DNA of 15,175 nucleotides. Source: CAZGMC01 sp964526565 (lineage in GTDB: Bacteria; Pseudomonadota; Alphaproteobacteria; DSM-16000; Inquilinaceae). The notes beneath the pieces are model-generated. The model made no database searches, was not told the DNA's origin, and worked only from the letters and a program-made list of their open reading frames with translations. Positions within the stretch are counted from its first letter, which is position 1. Each line of letters opens with the position of its first letter. The stretch covers positions 1 to 15,175 of the forward strand of contig CAZGMC010000100.1 in assembly GCA_964526565.1 (NCBI GenBank), read 5' to 3'. Position numbers and translations under genes: made by a program. This document shows positions 1-8,186 of this stretch, piece after piece.

Positions 1-1318
1 CGACATCGGCAAGAACCTGGTCGACATCATCCTGACCAACAACGGCTACAAGGTGATCAACCTGGGCATCAAGCAGCCGGTCACCGCGATCATGCAGGCG
101 GCGCGCGAGCACAAGGCGCAGTGCGTCGGCATGTCCGGCCTGCTCGTCAAGTCCACGGTGATCATGCGCGAGAACCTGGCGGAGATGACCCGCGAGGGCT
201 TCGACGTGCCGGTGCTGCTCGGCGGCGCGGCACTGACGCGCAATTACGTCGAGGAGGACTGCGCCCAGGCCTATGGTTGCGGCCGCGTGGCCTATGCCCG
301 CGACGCCTTCGACGGGCTGACCCTGATGGACCAGGTGGTCACCGGCCGGTTCGACACCTATCGTGCGGCGATCGAGGCCAAGCGCCGCGGCAAGCCCTCG
401 CGCAAGACGAGCAAGAAGCTGGGCGAGGCGGGCACGCAGGCGATCGAGATCGACCCGGCGCGGGCGCGCGACCGCCGCCACCGGCTGGCCGGCGAGACCG
501 CGGTGCCGCGGCCGCCGTTCTGGGGCCCGCGCCTGATCGAGAACGTGCCGCTGAAGACGCTGCTGCCCTACCTGAACGAGCGCATGCTGTTCCAGCTGCA
601 ATGGGGCTACCGCAAGGAGGGCCGGCGCCTGGACGAGTACATGGTCTGGGCCCGCCGCGAGCTGCGCCCGATCCTGAACCAGCTCGTCGACCGCTGCGAG
701 CGCGAGGGCATCCTGCGGCCACAGGCGGTCTATGGCTACTGGCCGTGCGCCGCTGAGGGCAACGACGTGATCATCTACGACCCGGCCAGCGGCGCCGAGG
801 CGGCCCGCTTCACCCTGCCGCGGCAGGCCAAGCCCGACGGCGTGGCCGGGCCGGAGGGGCTCGGCCAGTGCATCGCCGACTTCTTCCGCGACGTGGGCGA
901 GGACGAGCGCGACGTGATCGCCCTGCAGGTGGTGACCATGGGCCAGCAGGCCTCGGAGATCGCCCGGCAGTGGTTCGAGGAGAACAGGTACCAGGACTAC
1001 CTCTACCTGCACGGCCTGGGCGTCGAGATGACCGAGGCGCTGGCCGAGTACGTGCACAAGCGCATCCGCGCCGAACTGGGCTACGCCGCCGAGGACGACC
1101 GCGACATCGAGCGCATGCTGCAGCAGGGCTACCGCGGCAGCCGCTACTCGTTCGGCTATCCGGCCTGCCCCAACCTGGAGGACCAGGAACCGCTGCTGCG
1201 CCTGCTCCACGCCGATCGCGTCGGCATCGAGCTGTCCGACGAGTTCCAGCTCCACCCGGAGCAGAGCACCTCGGCCATCGTGGTCCACCACCCGAAGGCG
1301 AAGTATTTTGGTGTGTAA
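1..1318 (+). CDS. metH: Methionine synthase, cobalamin-dependent (C-terminal part; 5' end outside window)
   Basis: Transfers a methyl group from methyltetrahydrofolate to homocysteine through enzyme-bound cobalamin; cytosolic, last step of methionine synthesis. The reading frame is open from base 2 to the TAA at 1316-1318 (about 438 codons visible). It opens with DIGKNLVDIILTNNGY, the residues just after the cobalamin-ligand His of the DxHxxG motif; the base before them (c) would fit a His codon. The B12-binding Rossmann domain continues with MSGLLVKSTVIM and LLGGAAL. From about base 500 the AdoMet-dependent reactivation domain follows (VPRPPFWGPRLIE, QLQWGY, YGYWPC), with the AdoMet-binding RYSFGYPACPNLEDQ near 1141-1185 and a C-terminus ending HPKAKYFGV. 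The homocysteine and folate domains lie upstream of the window. No clear terminator follows; a weak 6-bp stem lies at 1334-1354. The gene converges on ftsH. Identification is firm. Confidence 0.96.
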   Translation, partial: DIGKNLVDIILTNNGYKVINLGIKQPVTAIMQAAREHKAQCVGMSGLLVKSTVIMRENLAEMTREGFDVPVLLGGAALTRNYVEEDCAQAYGCGRVAYARDAFDGLTLMDQVVTGRFDTYRAAIEAKRRGKPSRKTSKKLGEAGTQAIEIDPARARDRRHRLAGETAVPRPPFWGPRLIENVPLKTLLPYLNERMLFQLQWGYRKEGRRLDEYMVWARRELRPILNQLVDRCEREGILRPQAVYGYWPCAAEGNDVIIYDPASGAEAARFTLPRQAKPDGVAGPEGLGQCIADFFRDVGEDERDVIALQVVTMGQQASEIARQWFEENRYQDYLYLHGLGVEMTEALAEYVHKRIRAELGYAAEDDRDIERMLQQGYRGSRYSFGYPACPNLEDQEPLLRLLHADRVGIELSDEFQLHPEQSTSAIVVHHPKAKYFGV

Positions 1319-1381
1319 TGCCGCACGGCGAGATCCCGGCTGTTCGTCCCGGGACCTCCGCCTTGGCATGCTGCGTCGGCA

Positions 1382-1423
1382 GCGGCAGGTAGGTGGCGGC
1401 AGGTAGGTGGCGGCAGGTAGGTG
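1382..1423. repeat. 14-bp tandem repeat, three perfect copies
   Basis: The unit gcggcaggtaggtg occurs three times without a mismatch (1382-1395, 1396-1409, 1410-1423), followed by a partial GCG. It lies in the convergent gap between metH and ftsH. Being 14 bp it would shift frame at every copy, so it is not a coding repeat. Its role, if any, is unknown; slippage expansion is the simplest explanation. Confidence 0.9.
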
Positions 1424-1508
1424 GCGCGGAGTCCGCACGGCCGCCACCGTCCCACTCCTCGGCGCCGGCCCGTGCCGAACCGATCAGCACCCACGTGTCC
1501 GTCAACGG

Positions 1509-1537
1509 AAAAGGGCCTCGCCACTCTGGCGAGGCCC
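1509..1537 (-). terminator. Intrinsic terminator of ftsH
   Basis: An 11-bp perfect stem (GGGCCTCGCCA at 1513-1523 with TGGCGAGGCCC at 1527-1537) encloses a 3-nt loop. Read on the minus strand it is followed at once by TTTT (1512-1509), and it lies 29 bp after the ftsH stop codon. There is no T-run on the plus-strand side, so it should act mainly on ftsH transcription rather than on metH. Confidence 0.85.
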
Positions 1538-1566
1538 TGCATCGTTCCGACAGCTCGCAACCAGGG

Positions 1567-3486
<1,920 letters not shown>

Positions 3487-3566
3487 GGGCCGTCGCCTCT
3501 CTTGAAAGGGCCGCTGCAGGCCTTGCCCCGCCTGCCGTGACGTCCCTGTCCGTTTCCGCCCTCCAT

Positions 3567-3594
3567 CAGATAATGCGCAGCCGCGACTAGACAA
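3567..3594 (-). promoter_or_regulatory. Candidate ftsH promoter at the end of tilS
   Basis: On the minus strand TTGTCT (3594-3589) and TATCTG (3572-3567) are separated by 16 bp. The surrounding ATTATCTGAT partly resembles the CYTATNTNNG -10 element described for alphaproteobacterial RpoH promoters. The first element overlaps the tilS stop codon and the ftsH leader would be about 70-75 nt. Weak match; an inference from position and partial motifs only. Confidence 0.25.
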
Positions 3595-4960
3595 CGCCGA
3601 ACGGGCCGCCGGCCAGTCCCTCCTCGGGTGCGAATTCTGTCATTATCGGCAACAGGCCAGTCCCTGTCATCCGGTTTCGATAGCCGATCATTTGCGGAAA
3701 CCCGATCAGGCGCAAGGTGTTCCACAGGCCGGGCAGCGCCGCCGGCACGGCCGCCGGCAGCGCCGTGTCGCCCAGCCGCCGCGCCCCGGCGGAGCCCAGC
3801 GGCGCCAGCATCAGGGCCGTTGCCGGGGCCGCCGGCGGCAGGGTGACGCGGAACCGGCGGTCCCACCACAGCGTGCGGCCGGCGCTGCCGGGGGGAACGG
3901 GGCGCCGCTCCGCCGCCGCCGGCTCGCGGCACAGCAGCAGCCGCCCGACCGAATCGCCGCGCGGCAGGATGCAGCAGCCGGCCAGCGTCCGCCCCGCCGC
4001 CGGGCCGCCGCCGGCGAGTTCGGCGCACAGCCGCTCCAGCCGCTCCCGCCGCGGCGGATGGCCGCCGCCACCGACCACCGCCAGACAGCGCGCCATGGCC
4101 CGCAGGCGCAGCTCGGCGGGCGCCGCCGTCAGGGGGGCCGGGTCGAGCAGGATGTAGCCTTCCGGGTAGACCGCGGCGGCGCCAGCCAGCAGCTCGGCGG
4201 TGGCGGCCTCCAGCGCGGCGCGAGCCCGGCCCAGCCGGCGGGCGGTGTCGGCCAGCCGCGCCGGCGCCAGTCCCTCTGCGGCCAGGGCCGGCGCCACGGC
4301 GCGCAGCCGGCCGCGGGCGAAGCGCTGCCCGGTGTTGGACGGGTCCTCGATCCATGGCTGGCCTGCCGCGCGGCAGGTGGCGACGAGCCGCGCCTTGGGC
4401 ACGCCGAGCAGCGGCCGCAGGATGCGCCCGGCGCCGCTTGGGCGTTCCGCCGGCATCCCGGCCAACCCGTCGACGCCGCTGCCCTTGGCCAGGCGCATCA
4501 GCACCGTCTCGGCCTGGTCTTCCAGCGTATGGGCGAGCAGCAGATGCAGGAGGCCGCGCGCGGCGCAGGCTCCGTCGAGCAGGGCATGCCGTGCCGCCCT
4601 GGCCCTGGCCTGGACCGCCCCGGCCCTGGCCTGGACCGCGCCGGCCGCGGCCGGCTCGCGCCACACCAGGGTGGCGTGGGCGATGCCGCGCGCCGCCAGC
4701 CAGCCGGCCACGGCAGCCGCCTCCGCCGCCGAGTCGGCGCGCAGCCGGTGGTCGACGGTGAAGGCCTGCACCCGGCCGCCATGCTCGTGCGCCCAGGCCG
4801 CGGCCAGCAGGCACAGCGCCATGCTGTCGGCACCGCCGGACACGCCAACGGCCAGCGCCGGCGCCGGCTCGAACGGTGCGAACGGCGCCATGGCGGCGGC
4901 GAATTCGGTGGGCGTCAGGGGCGCCGCGCGGTCCGGTCCGTCACGCCGGGGGACGGTCAA
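3587..4960 (-). CDS. tilS: tRNA(Ile)-lysidine synthetase TilS
   Basis: Converts the wobble cytidine (C34) of the CAU-anticodon tRNA-Ile to lysidine with ATP and lysine, so that AUA is read as Ile; cytosolic and normally essential. The N-type ATP pyrophosphatase loop SGGADS is at residues 41-46 and the HTLEDQAETVLMRL segment is the usual TilS version of the second conserved motif. The C-terminal half is Ala/Arg/Pro-rich and less conserved. Total 457 aa, within the family range. The start is TTG at 4960, overlapping the cpoB stop as TTGA, because the N-terminal PLTPTEFAAAM looks like the alphaproteobacterial TilS start. The next in-frame ATG (4891) has no Shine-Dalgarno sequence and would remove that segment. 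Translation is probably coupled to cpoB. The ftsH start follows about 100 bp downstream. Confidence 0.92.
   Translation of the reverse strand: MTVPRRDGPDRAAPLTPTEFAAAMAPFAPFEPAPALAVGVSGGADSMALCLLAAAWAHEHGGRVQAFTVDHRLRADSAAEAAAVAGWLAARGIAHATLVWREPAAAGAVQARAGAVQARARAARHALLDGACAARGLLHLLLAHTLEDQAETVLMRLAKGSGVDGLAGMPAERPSGAGRILRPLLGVPKARLVATCRAAGQPWIEDPSNTGQRFARGRLRAVAPALAAEGLAPARLADTARRLGRARAALEAATAELLAGAAAVYPEGYILLDPAPLTAAPAELRLRAMARCLAVVGGGGHPPRRERLERLCAELAGGGPAAGRTLAGCCILPRGDSVGRLLLCREPAAAERRPVPPGSAGRTLWWDRRFRVTLPPAAPATALMLAPLGSAGARRLGDTALPAAVPAALPGLWNTLRLIGFPQMIGYRNRMTGTGLLPIMTEFAPEEGLAGGPFGVV
4601..4642. repeat. 21-bp in-frame tandem duplication in tilS
   Basis: Two adjacent 21-bp copies (4601-4621 and 4622-4642) differ at one base and encode GAVQARA twice in TilS. 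The duplication lies between the nucleotide-binding loop and the HTLEDQAET motif and keeps the frame. Confidence 0.8.
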
Positions 4961-5913
4961 CGGCAGCCCAGGCGCTGGCGCTCCTGCTCGGCGCGGCGCT
5001 GGATGGCGACGGGGCCGTCGGGGAACTCCACGGCCAGCTGGGCCAGGGTCAGGCAGGCGTCCCCGGTCTGGCCCATGCGGGCCAGCGCCATGCCCAGCTT
5101 GAGCAGGCTGTCTCCCGCCTTGGCCCCGTCGGGATAGCGCTGGTAGCCCTGGGCGAAGGCGGTCGCCGCGTCCTCGAACCGGCTGCGGGCATAGAAGGTT
5201 TCCCCAAGCCAGTAGTAGGCGTTGCTGGCCAGCGGATGGCTGCCGTGGCTGTCGATGAACTGGCGAAACGCCCGTTCGGCCCCGACGTAGTCGGCCCGCT
5301 GCAGCATGTCGTATGCGGCATTGTACTGCTGCGTCACGTCCCCCGGCGGCAGGGCGGCGCTCTGGCCGGAGCCGCCGCCGGACGGCGGCGCCGGCGTGGT
5401 CAGGGTGCCCAGGACGCCCATGGTCGACGGCTGATCGCCGCCGGGCGGGGTCCCCTGGTCGCCGGGCCGCTCGACATCCGGTCCGGCCGGCTCGCCGCCC
5501 TCCAGCGTGGTCAGCCGGAACTCGATGTCGGCCAGGGAGCGGTCGAGCCGGTCCTCGATCTGGCGGGTCCGGTACTGCGTCTCCTCGACCTGGCCGGTCA
5601 GGCTCTGCAGGCGCCGTTCCAGCTCCTGCAGCCGCACTTCCATCTGGGCGGCGTAGCCCTGTGGCAGCTGCCCCGCCTGGGCGAGCAGCAGGCGATGCCC
5701 GGCGCCGACGGTGTCAAGGGCGCGGCGCGCGCCGTCCAGGTCGGCCCGCACGGCGGAAATCTCACCGGTCAGGGGCGGCGCCGTCTGGGCGCCGGCCGGC
5801 AGCGCCGCTACGGCCAGCCAGGCAACGGCCAGCCGGGCACCGGTCGGCATTGCGGCCGCAAGGCAGCGCGCCGCAAGCTGCCGGACCGTTTGCCGGATTG
5901 CCGTGCCCGTCAT
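4957..5913 (-). CDS. cpoB: Tol-Pal-associated periplasmic protein CpoB (YbgF)
   Basis: Periplasmic protein that coordinates peptidoglycan synthesis (PBP1B) with Tol-Pal-driven outer-membrane constriction at division. I start at ATG 5913 (318 aa) because GAGGGA lies about 9 nt upstream; a TTG two codons earlier sits too close to it. A hydrophobic stretch at about 28-40 ends in ALPAGAQ, so signal cleavage after about residue 42 is likely; an internal ATG at 5850 would give a shorter classical signal peptide but has no Shine-Dalgarno sequence. A heptad-like coiled coil (about 83-138, LQELERRLQSL) gives trimerisation in this family. A Pro/Gly linker (about 140-192) and TPR repeats (about 195-315, YNAAYDMLQRADYVGAERAF, YYWLGETFYARSRFEDA) follow. 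It overlaps tilS and is separated from pal by an unusually long spacer. Confidence 0.93.
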   Translation of the reverse strand: MTGTAIRQTVRQLAARCLAAAMPTGARLAVAWLAVAALPAGAQTAPPLTGEISAVRADLDGARRALDTVGAGHRLLLAQAGQLPQGYAAQMEVRLQELERRLQSLTGQVEETQYRTRQIEDRLDRSLADIEFRLTTLEGGEPAGPDVERPGDQGTPPGGDQPSTMGVLGTLTTPAPPSGGGSGQSAALPPGDVTQQYNAAYDMLQRADYVGAERAFRQFIDSHGSHPLASNAYYWLGETFYARSRFEDAATAFAQGYQRYPDGAKAGDSLLKLGMALARMGQTGDACLTLAQLAVEFPDGPVAIQRRAEQERQRLGCR

Positions 5914-5996
5914 GTCCAATGGTCCCTCAACGCTCGATCAAAGCCCGTTTGCGCGGTGCCCTGCGACAAGCTCGGGTGCGCACAGATCCAGGGGCA

Positions 5997-6069
5997 TGCC
6001 TGGGCAACCCGTGCCTGGGCAACCCGTGCCTGGGCAACCCGTGCCTGGGCAACCCGTGCCTGGGCAACC
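5997..6069. repeat. 15-bp minisatellite, four perfect copies plus one imperfect
   Basis: The unit tgcctgggcaacccg is repeated without mismatch at 5997-6011, 6012-6026, 6027-6041 and 6042-6056, then once more with one C missing (6057-6069). It lies in the pal-cpoB spacer, about 85-155 bp upstream of the cpoB start, probably in the cpoB leader or promoter region. Each unit holds small dyads (GGG-TTG-CCC on the minus strand; TGCC-TG-GGCA). The spacer has no gene; the open frames across it are repeat artefacts. Confidence 0.93.
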
Positions 6070-6072
6070 GGG

Positions 6073-6118
6073 CAAAATCAAGGCGCCGTGCGCCGGCAAC
6101 CCGGCCGCAACGGCGCCT
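6073..6118 (-). terminator. Candidate intrinsic terminator downstream of pal
   Basis: A 9-bp perfect stem (AGGCGCCGT at 6081-6089 with ACGGCGCCT at 6110-6118) encloses an inner 5-bp hairpin (GCCGG 6092-6096, CCGGC 6101-6105). On the minus strand the stem is followed by TGATTTTGCC, a broken T-run. It lies 32 bp past the pal stop codon, so it could end part of the tol-pal transcription before cpoB. The T-run is imperfect, so strength is uncertain. Confidence 0.5.
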
Positions 6119-6132
6119 CGAGCGATGGCTGG

Positions 6133-6173
6133 ACCGGAGGCGCGCCGCCTCATCCGAGCGGCGCGCCTCCGGT
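6133..6173 (-). promoter_or_regulatory. Perfect 16-bp hairpin spanning the pal stop codon
   Basis: ACCGGAGGCGCGCCGC (6133-6148) pairs perfectly with GCGGCGCGCCTCCGGT (6158-6173) around a 9-nt loop. The pal TGA (6152-6150) falls inside the loop and the last pal codons form one arm. No T-run follows, so it is not a standard terminator. An mRNA 3'-end barrier against exonucleases, or an element affecting processing between pal and cpoB, is more likely. Function is inferred. Confidence 0.7.
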
Positions 6174-6659
6174 GACGACCGTCACCCCGCGCCGGTTCTG
6201 CGACCACGCGTACTCGCCCGAGCCGACCACCGCCGGCCGCTCCTTGCCATAGCTGATCGTGGTGATCCGGTCGGGCGTTATGCCCAGCGCGATCAGGTAA
6301 TTGCGCACCGCCGTGGCGCGCCGCTCGCCCAGTGCCAGGTTGTAGGAGCGGGTGCCCCGCTCGTCGGCATGCCCTTCGACCTGCACGCGGGCCGACGGAT
6401 ACTCCTGCAGCCAGGCGGCCTGCCGCTCCAGCGTCTGGCGCGCCTCGGGCGACAGGTCATGGCGGTCGAAGTCGAAGAACACGCGGTCTCCGACCTCCTG
6501 GACGAACTGCTCGACGGAGCCCGGCGGCGCCCCGCCACCGGCGCCGGTGCCGGCCATGCCGCCCGCAGCGCTTGCACTGCCCTGCTCCGTCGCCGGCTCG
6601 GAGGCGCAGCCGGCAACCAGCAGGATGGCGGCGACAAGCCCGAAAAACCTGAAACGCAT
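6150..6659 (-). CDS. pal: Peptidoglycan-associated lipoprotein Pal
   Basis: Outer-membrane lipoprotein that binds peptidoglycan and TolB and, with TolQRA, holds the envelope layers together during division. Total 169 aa from ATG 6659. An N-terminal Arg-containing signal and hydrophobic run end in the lipobox LVAGC, so Cys18 should be lipidated. A Gly/Ala/Ser-rich linker follows (about 25-48). The OmpA-like peptidoglycan-binding domain covers about 55-165, with VFFDFDRHDLS, VEGHADERGTRSYNLALGERRA and ITTISYGKERP. The frame stays open upstream into tolB, but the lipoprotein signal fixes the start; GGGGAT lies just before it. Length and content are typical of the family. Downstream come two hairpins and a minisatellite before cpoB. 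Confidence 0.96.
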   Translation of the reverse strand: MRFRFFGLVAAILLVAGCASEPATEQGSASAAGGMAGTGAGGGAPPGSVEQFVQEVGDRVFFDFDRHDLSPEARQTLERQAAWLQEYPSARVQVEGHADERGTRSYNLALGERRATAVRNYLIALGITPDRITTISYGKERPAVVGSGEYAWSQNRRGVTVVTGGAPLG

Positions 6660-6802
6660 CCCCGTAATCCCCAAGAAAGGCCGAACCTCAGAACGTGCAG
6701 CATCGCAAGGATTGCACGAAGCAACTGCCGCTGAGGTCCCGCGATCGTTCTTCTCTTGTTTCTGGCCGCTCATGGCGGTCGGCAGACGATAAATCCGCCA
6801 TT

Positions 6803-8146
6803 TCACGGAATCAAGGGCGACCACGCCGGATCCGAGCCGTCCTGCGGCGTCGGCACGACATAGGTGGTGCGTCCAGTCAGGTCGACCGCGTGCAGCCGCG
6901 CCACCCGCTGCGTGCCGTCCGCGCCGGCCGGGTTCTCGGTGAAGTACATGACGAACCGGCCATTGGGCGACCAGGTCGGGCCTTCGGCGTGATAGGCCTC
7001 GGTCAGGATGCGCTCGCCGCTGCCGTCCGGGCGCATGATGCCGATGCCGAAGCGCCCGCCCTGGATGCGGGTGAAGGCGATCAGGTCGCCGCGCGGCGAC
7101 CACACCGGCTCGCCATAGCGGCCGTCGCCGAAGCTGATGCGCCGCACGCCCGAGCCGTCGGCGTTCATCACGTAGAGCTGCTGGCGGCCGCTGCGATCGG
7201 ATTCGAAGACGATCTGGCTGCCGTCGGCGGAATAGGATGCCGAGGTGTCGATGCCCGGTTCGCTGGTCAGGCGACGGGTCGAGCGGGTGCGCAGGTCCAT
7301 CACGTAGATGTCGGTGTTGCCGCCCTCGGCCAGGCTCATGATCACCCGGTTGCCGTCGGGCGAGAAGCGCGGCGCGAAGGTCATGCCGGGGAAGTCGCCC
7401 AGCACCTCCTGGCGGCCGCTGTCGATGTTGTAGAGATACACCCGCGGCTGATTGCCGTAGTAGGCCAGATAGGTGATCTCCTGCGTCGACGGCGAGAAGC
7501 GCGGCGTCAGCACCAGCGCCGAGCCGTCGCTCAGGTAGCGGTGGTTGGCACCGTCCTGGTCCATGATGGCCAGGCGCTTGATCCGTGCGTCCGGCGCGCC
7601 GGTCTCGGAGACGTAGACGATGCGCGAATCGAAGTAGCCGTCCTCGCCGGTCAGTTGCTGATAGATCGCATCGGAGATGATGTGGGCGATGCGCCGCCAG
7701 TTGTCGGGCACGGTAAAATAGGCCAGCCCGGTCAGCTGCTCCTCGGCGATCACGTCCCACAGCCGGAACTCGACGCGCAGCCGGCCGTCGGCCTGCTCCT
7801 CGACGGTGCCGGCGACCAGCGCCTGGGCGTCGATGATGCGCCAGTCGGCAAAGCGCGGCCCGGTGCGCAGCGACGCCGGGTCCTGCAGGAAGGCATTGGG
7901 GTTGACCGGATCGAACAGCCCCGACCGTTCCAGGTTGGCCGCGATCACGCCGCTGATCTCGCGGCCGACGCGGGCCGCCTCGGCGCTCTGGCCGTGGAAG
8001 TCGGCGACGGCGATGGGCATCGGGTTCTCGACGCCCTCGTAGATGTCGATGCGGAGCTGCGACGTGGCCGGCCGGCCGGTCGCGGCCAGCACGGCGATCA
8101 CGGCGATCAGCGGGATCAGTCGGCGAAGGGGGAGACGGAGTGGCAT
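6803..8146 (-). CDS. tolB: Tol-Pal system beta-propeller protein TolB
   Basis: Periplasmic protein that binds Pal and is displaced by TolA, coupling inner-membrane energy to Pal mobility. Total 447 aa from ATG 8146, chosen because GGGAG lies 7 nt upstream and a signal peptide follows (hydrophobic about 10-22, likely cleavage near ATSQ, residue 30). The N-terminal alpha/beta domain is about 31-165. The C-terminal six-bladed propeller (about 175-447) shows repeated blades such as PRFSPDGNRVIMSLAEGGN, ASYSADGSQIVFESDRSG, PVWSPRGDLIAFTRIQGG and PTWSPNGRFVMYFTENP. It sits 40 bp after tolA and 143 bp before pal, so it is probably in the same operon. Confidence 0.97.
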   Translation of the reverse strand: MPLRLPLRRLIPLIAVIAVLAATGRPATSQLRIDIYEGVENPMPIAVADFHGQSAEAARVGREISGVIAANLERSGLFDPVNPNAFLQDPASLRTGPRFADWRIIDAQALVAGTVEEQADGRLRVEFRLWDVIAEEQLTGLAYFTVPDNWRRIAHIISDAIYQQLTGEDGYFDSRIVYVSETGAPDARIKRLAIMDQDGANHRYLSDGSALVLTPRFSPSTQEITYLAYYGNQPRVYLYNIDSGRQEVLGDFPGMTFAPRFSPDGNRVIMSLAEGGNTDIYVMDLRTRSTRRLTSEPGIDTSASYSADGSQIVFESDRSGRQQLYVMNADGSGVRRISFGDGRYGEPVWSPRGDLIAFTRIQGGRFGIGIMRPDGSGERILTEAYHAEGPTWSPNGRFVMYFTENPAGADGTQRVARLHAVDLTGRTTYVVPTPQDGSDPAWSPLIP

Positions 8147-8186
8147 CTGTGGGCTCCCGAACGAACGGGTTCCTTGCTGTTGCGGA

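Noticed and set aside
1334..1354. metH terminator
   Set aside because: The stem is only 6 bp and no T-run follows.
5997..6069. The 15-bp repeat array as a CRISPR or plasmid-type iteron origin
   Set aside because: There are no spacers between units, the unit is too short for CRISPR, and no replication protein or AT-rich region is nearby.
3692..6734. Long plus-strand frames across tilS, cpoB and the minisatellite (including WATRA and LGNPC peptide repeats)
   Set aside because: They arise from antisense codon bias and from a 15-bp repeat that stays open in every frame; no start signal or homology pattern.
6660..6802. Upstream in-frame extension of pal (MSGQKQEKN...)
   Set aside because: The lipoprotein signal peptide starting at 6659 must be at the N-terminus for export and lipidation.
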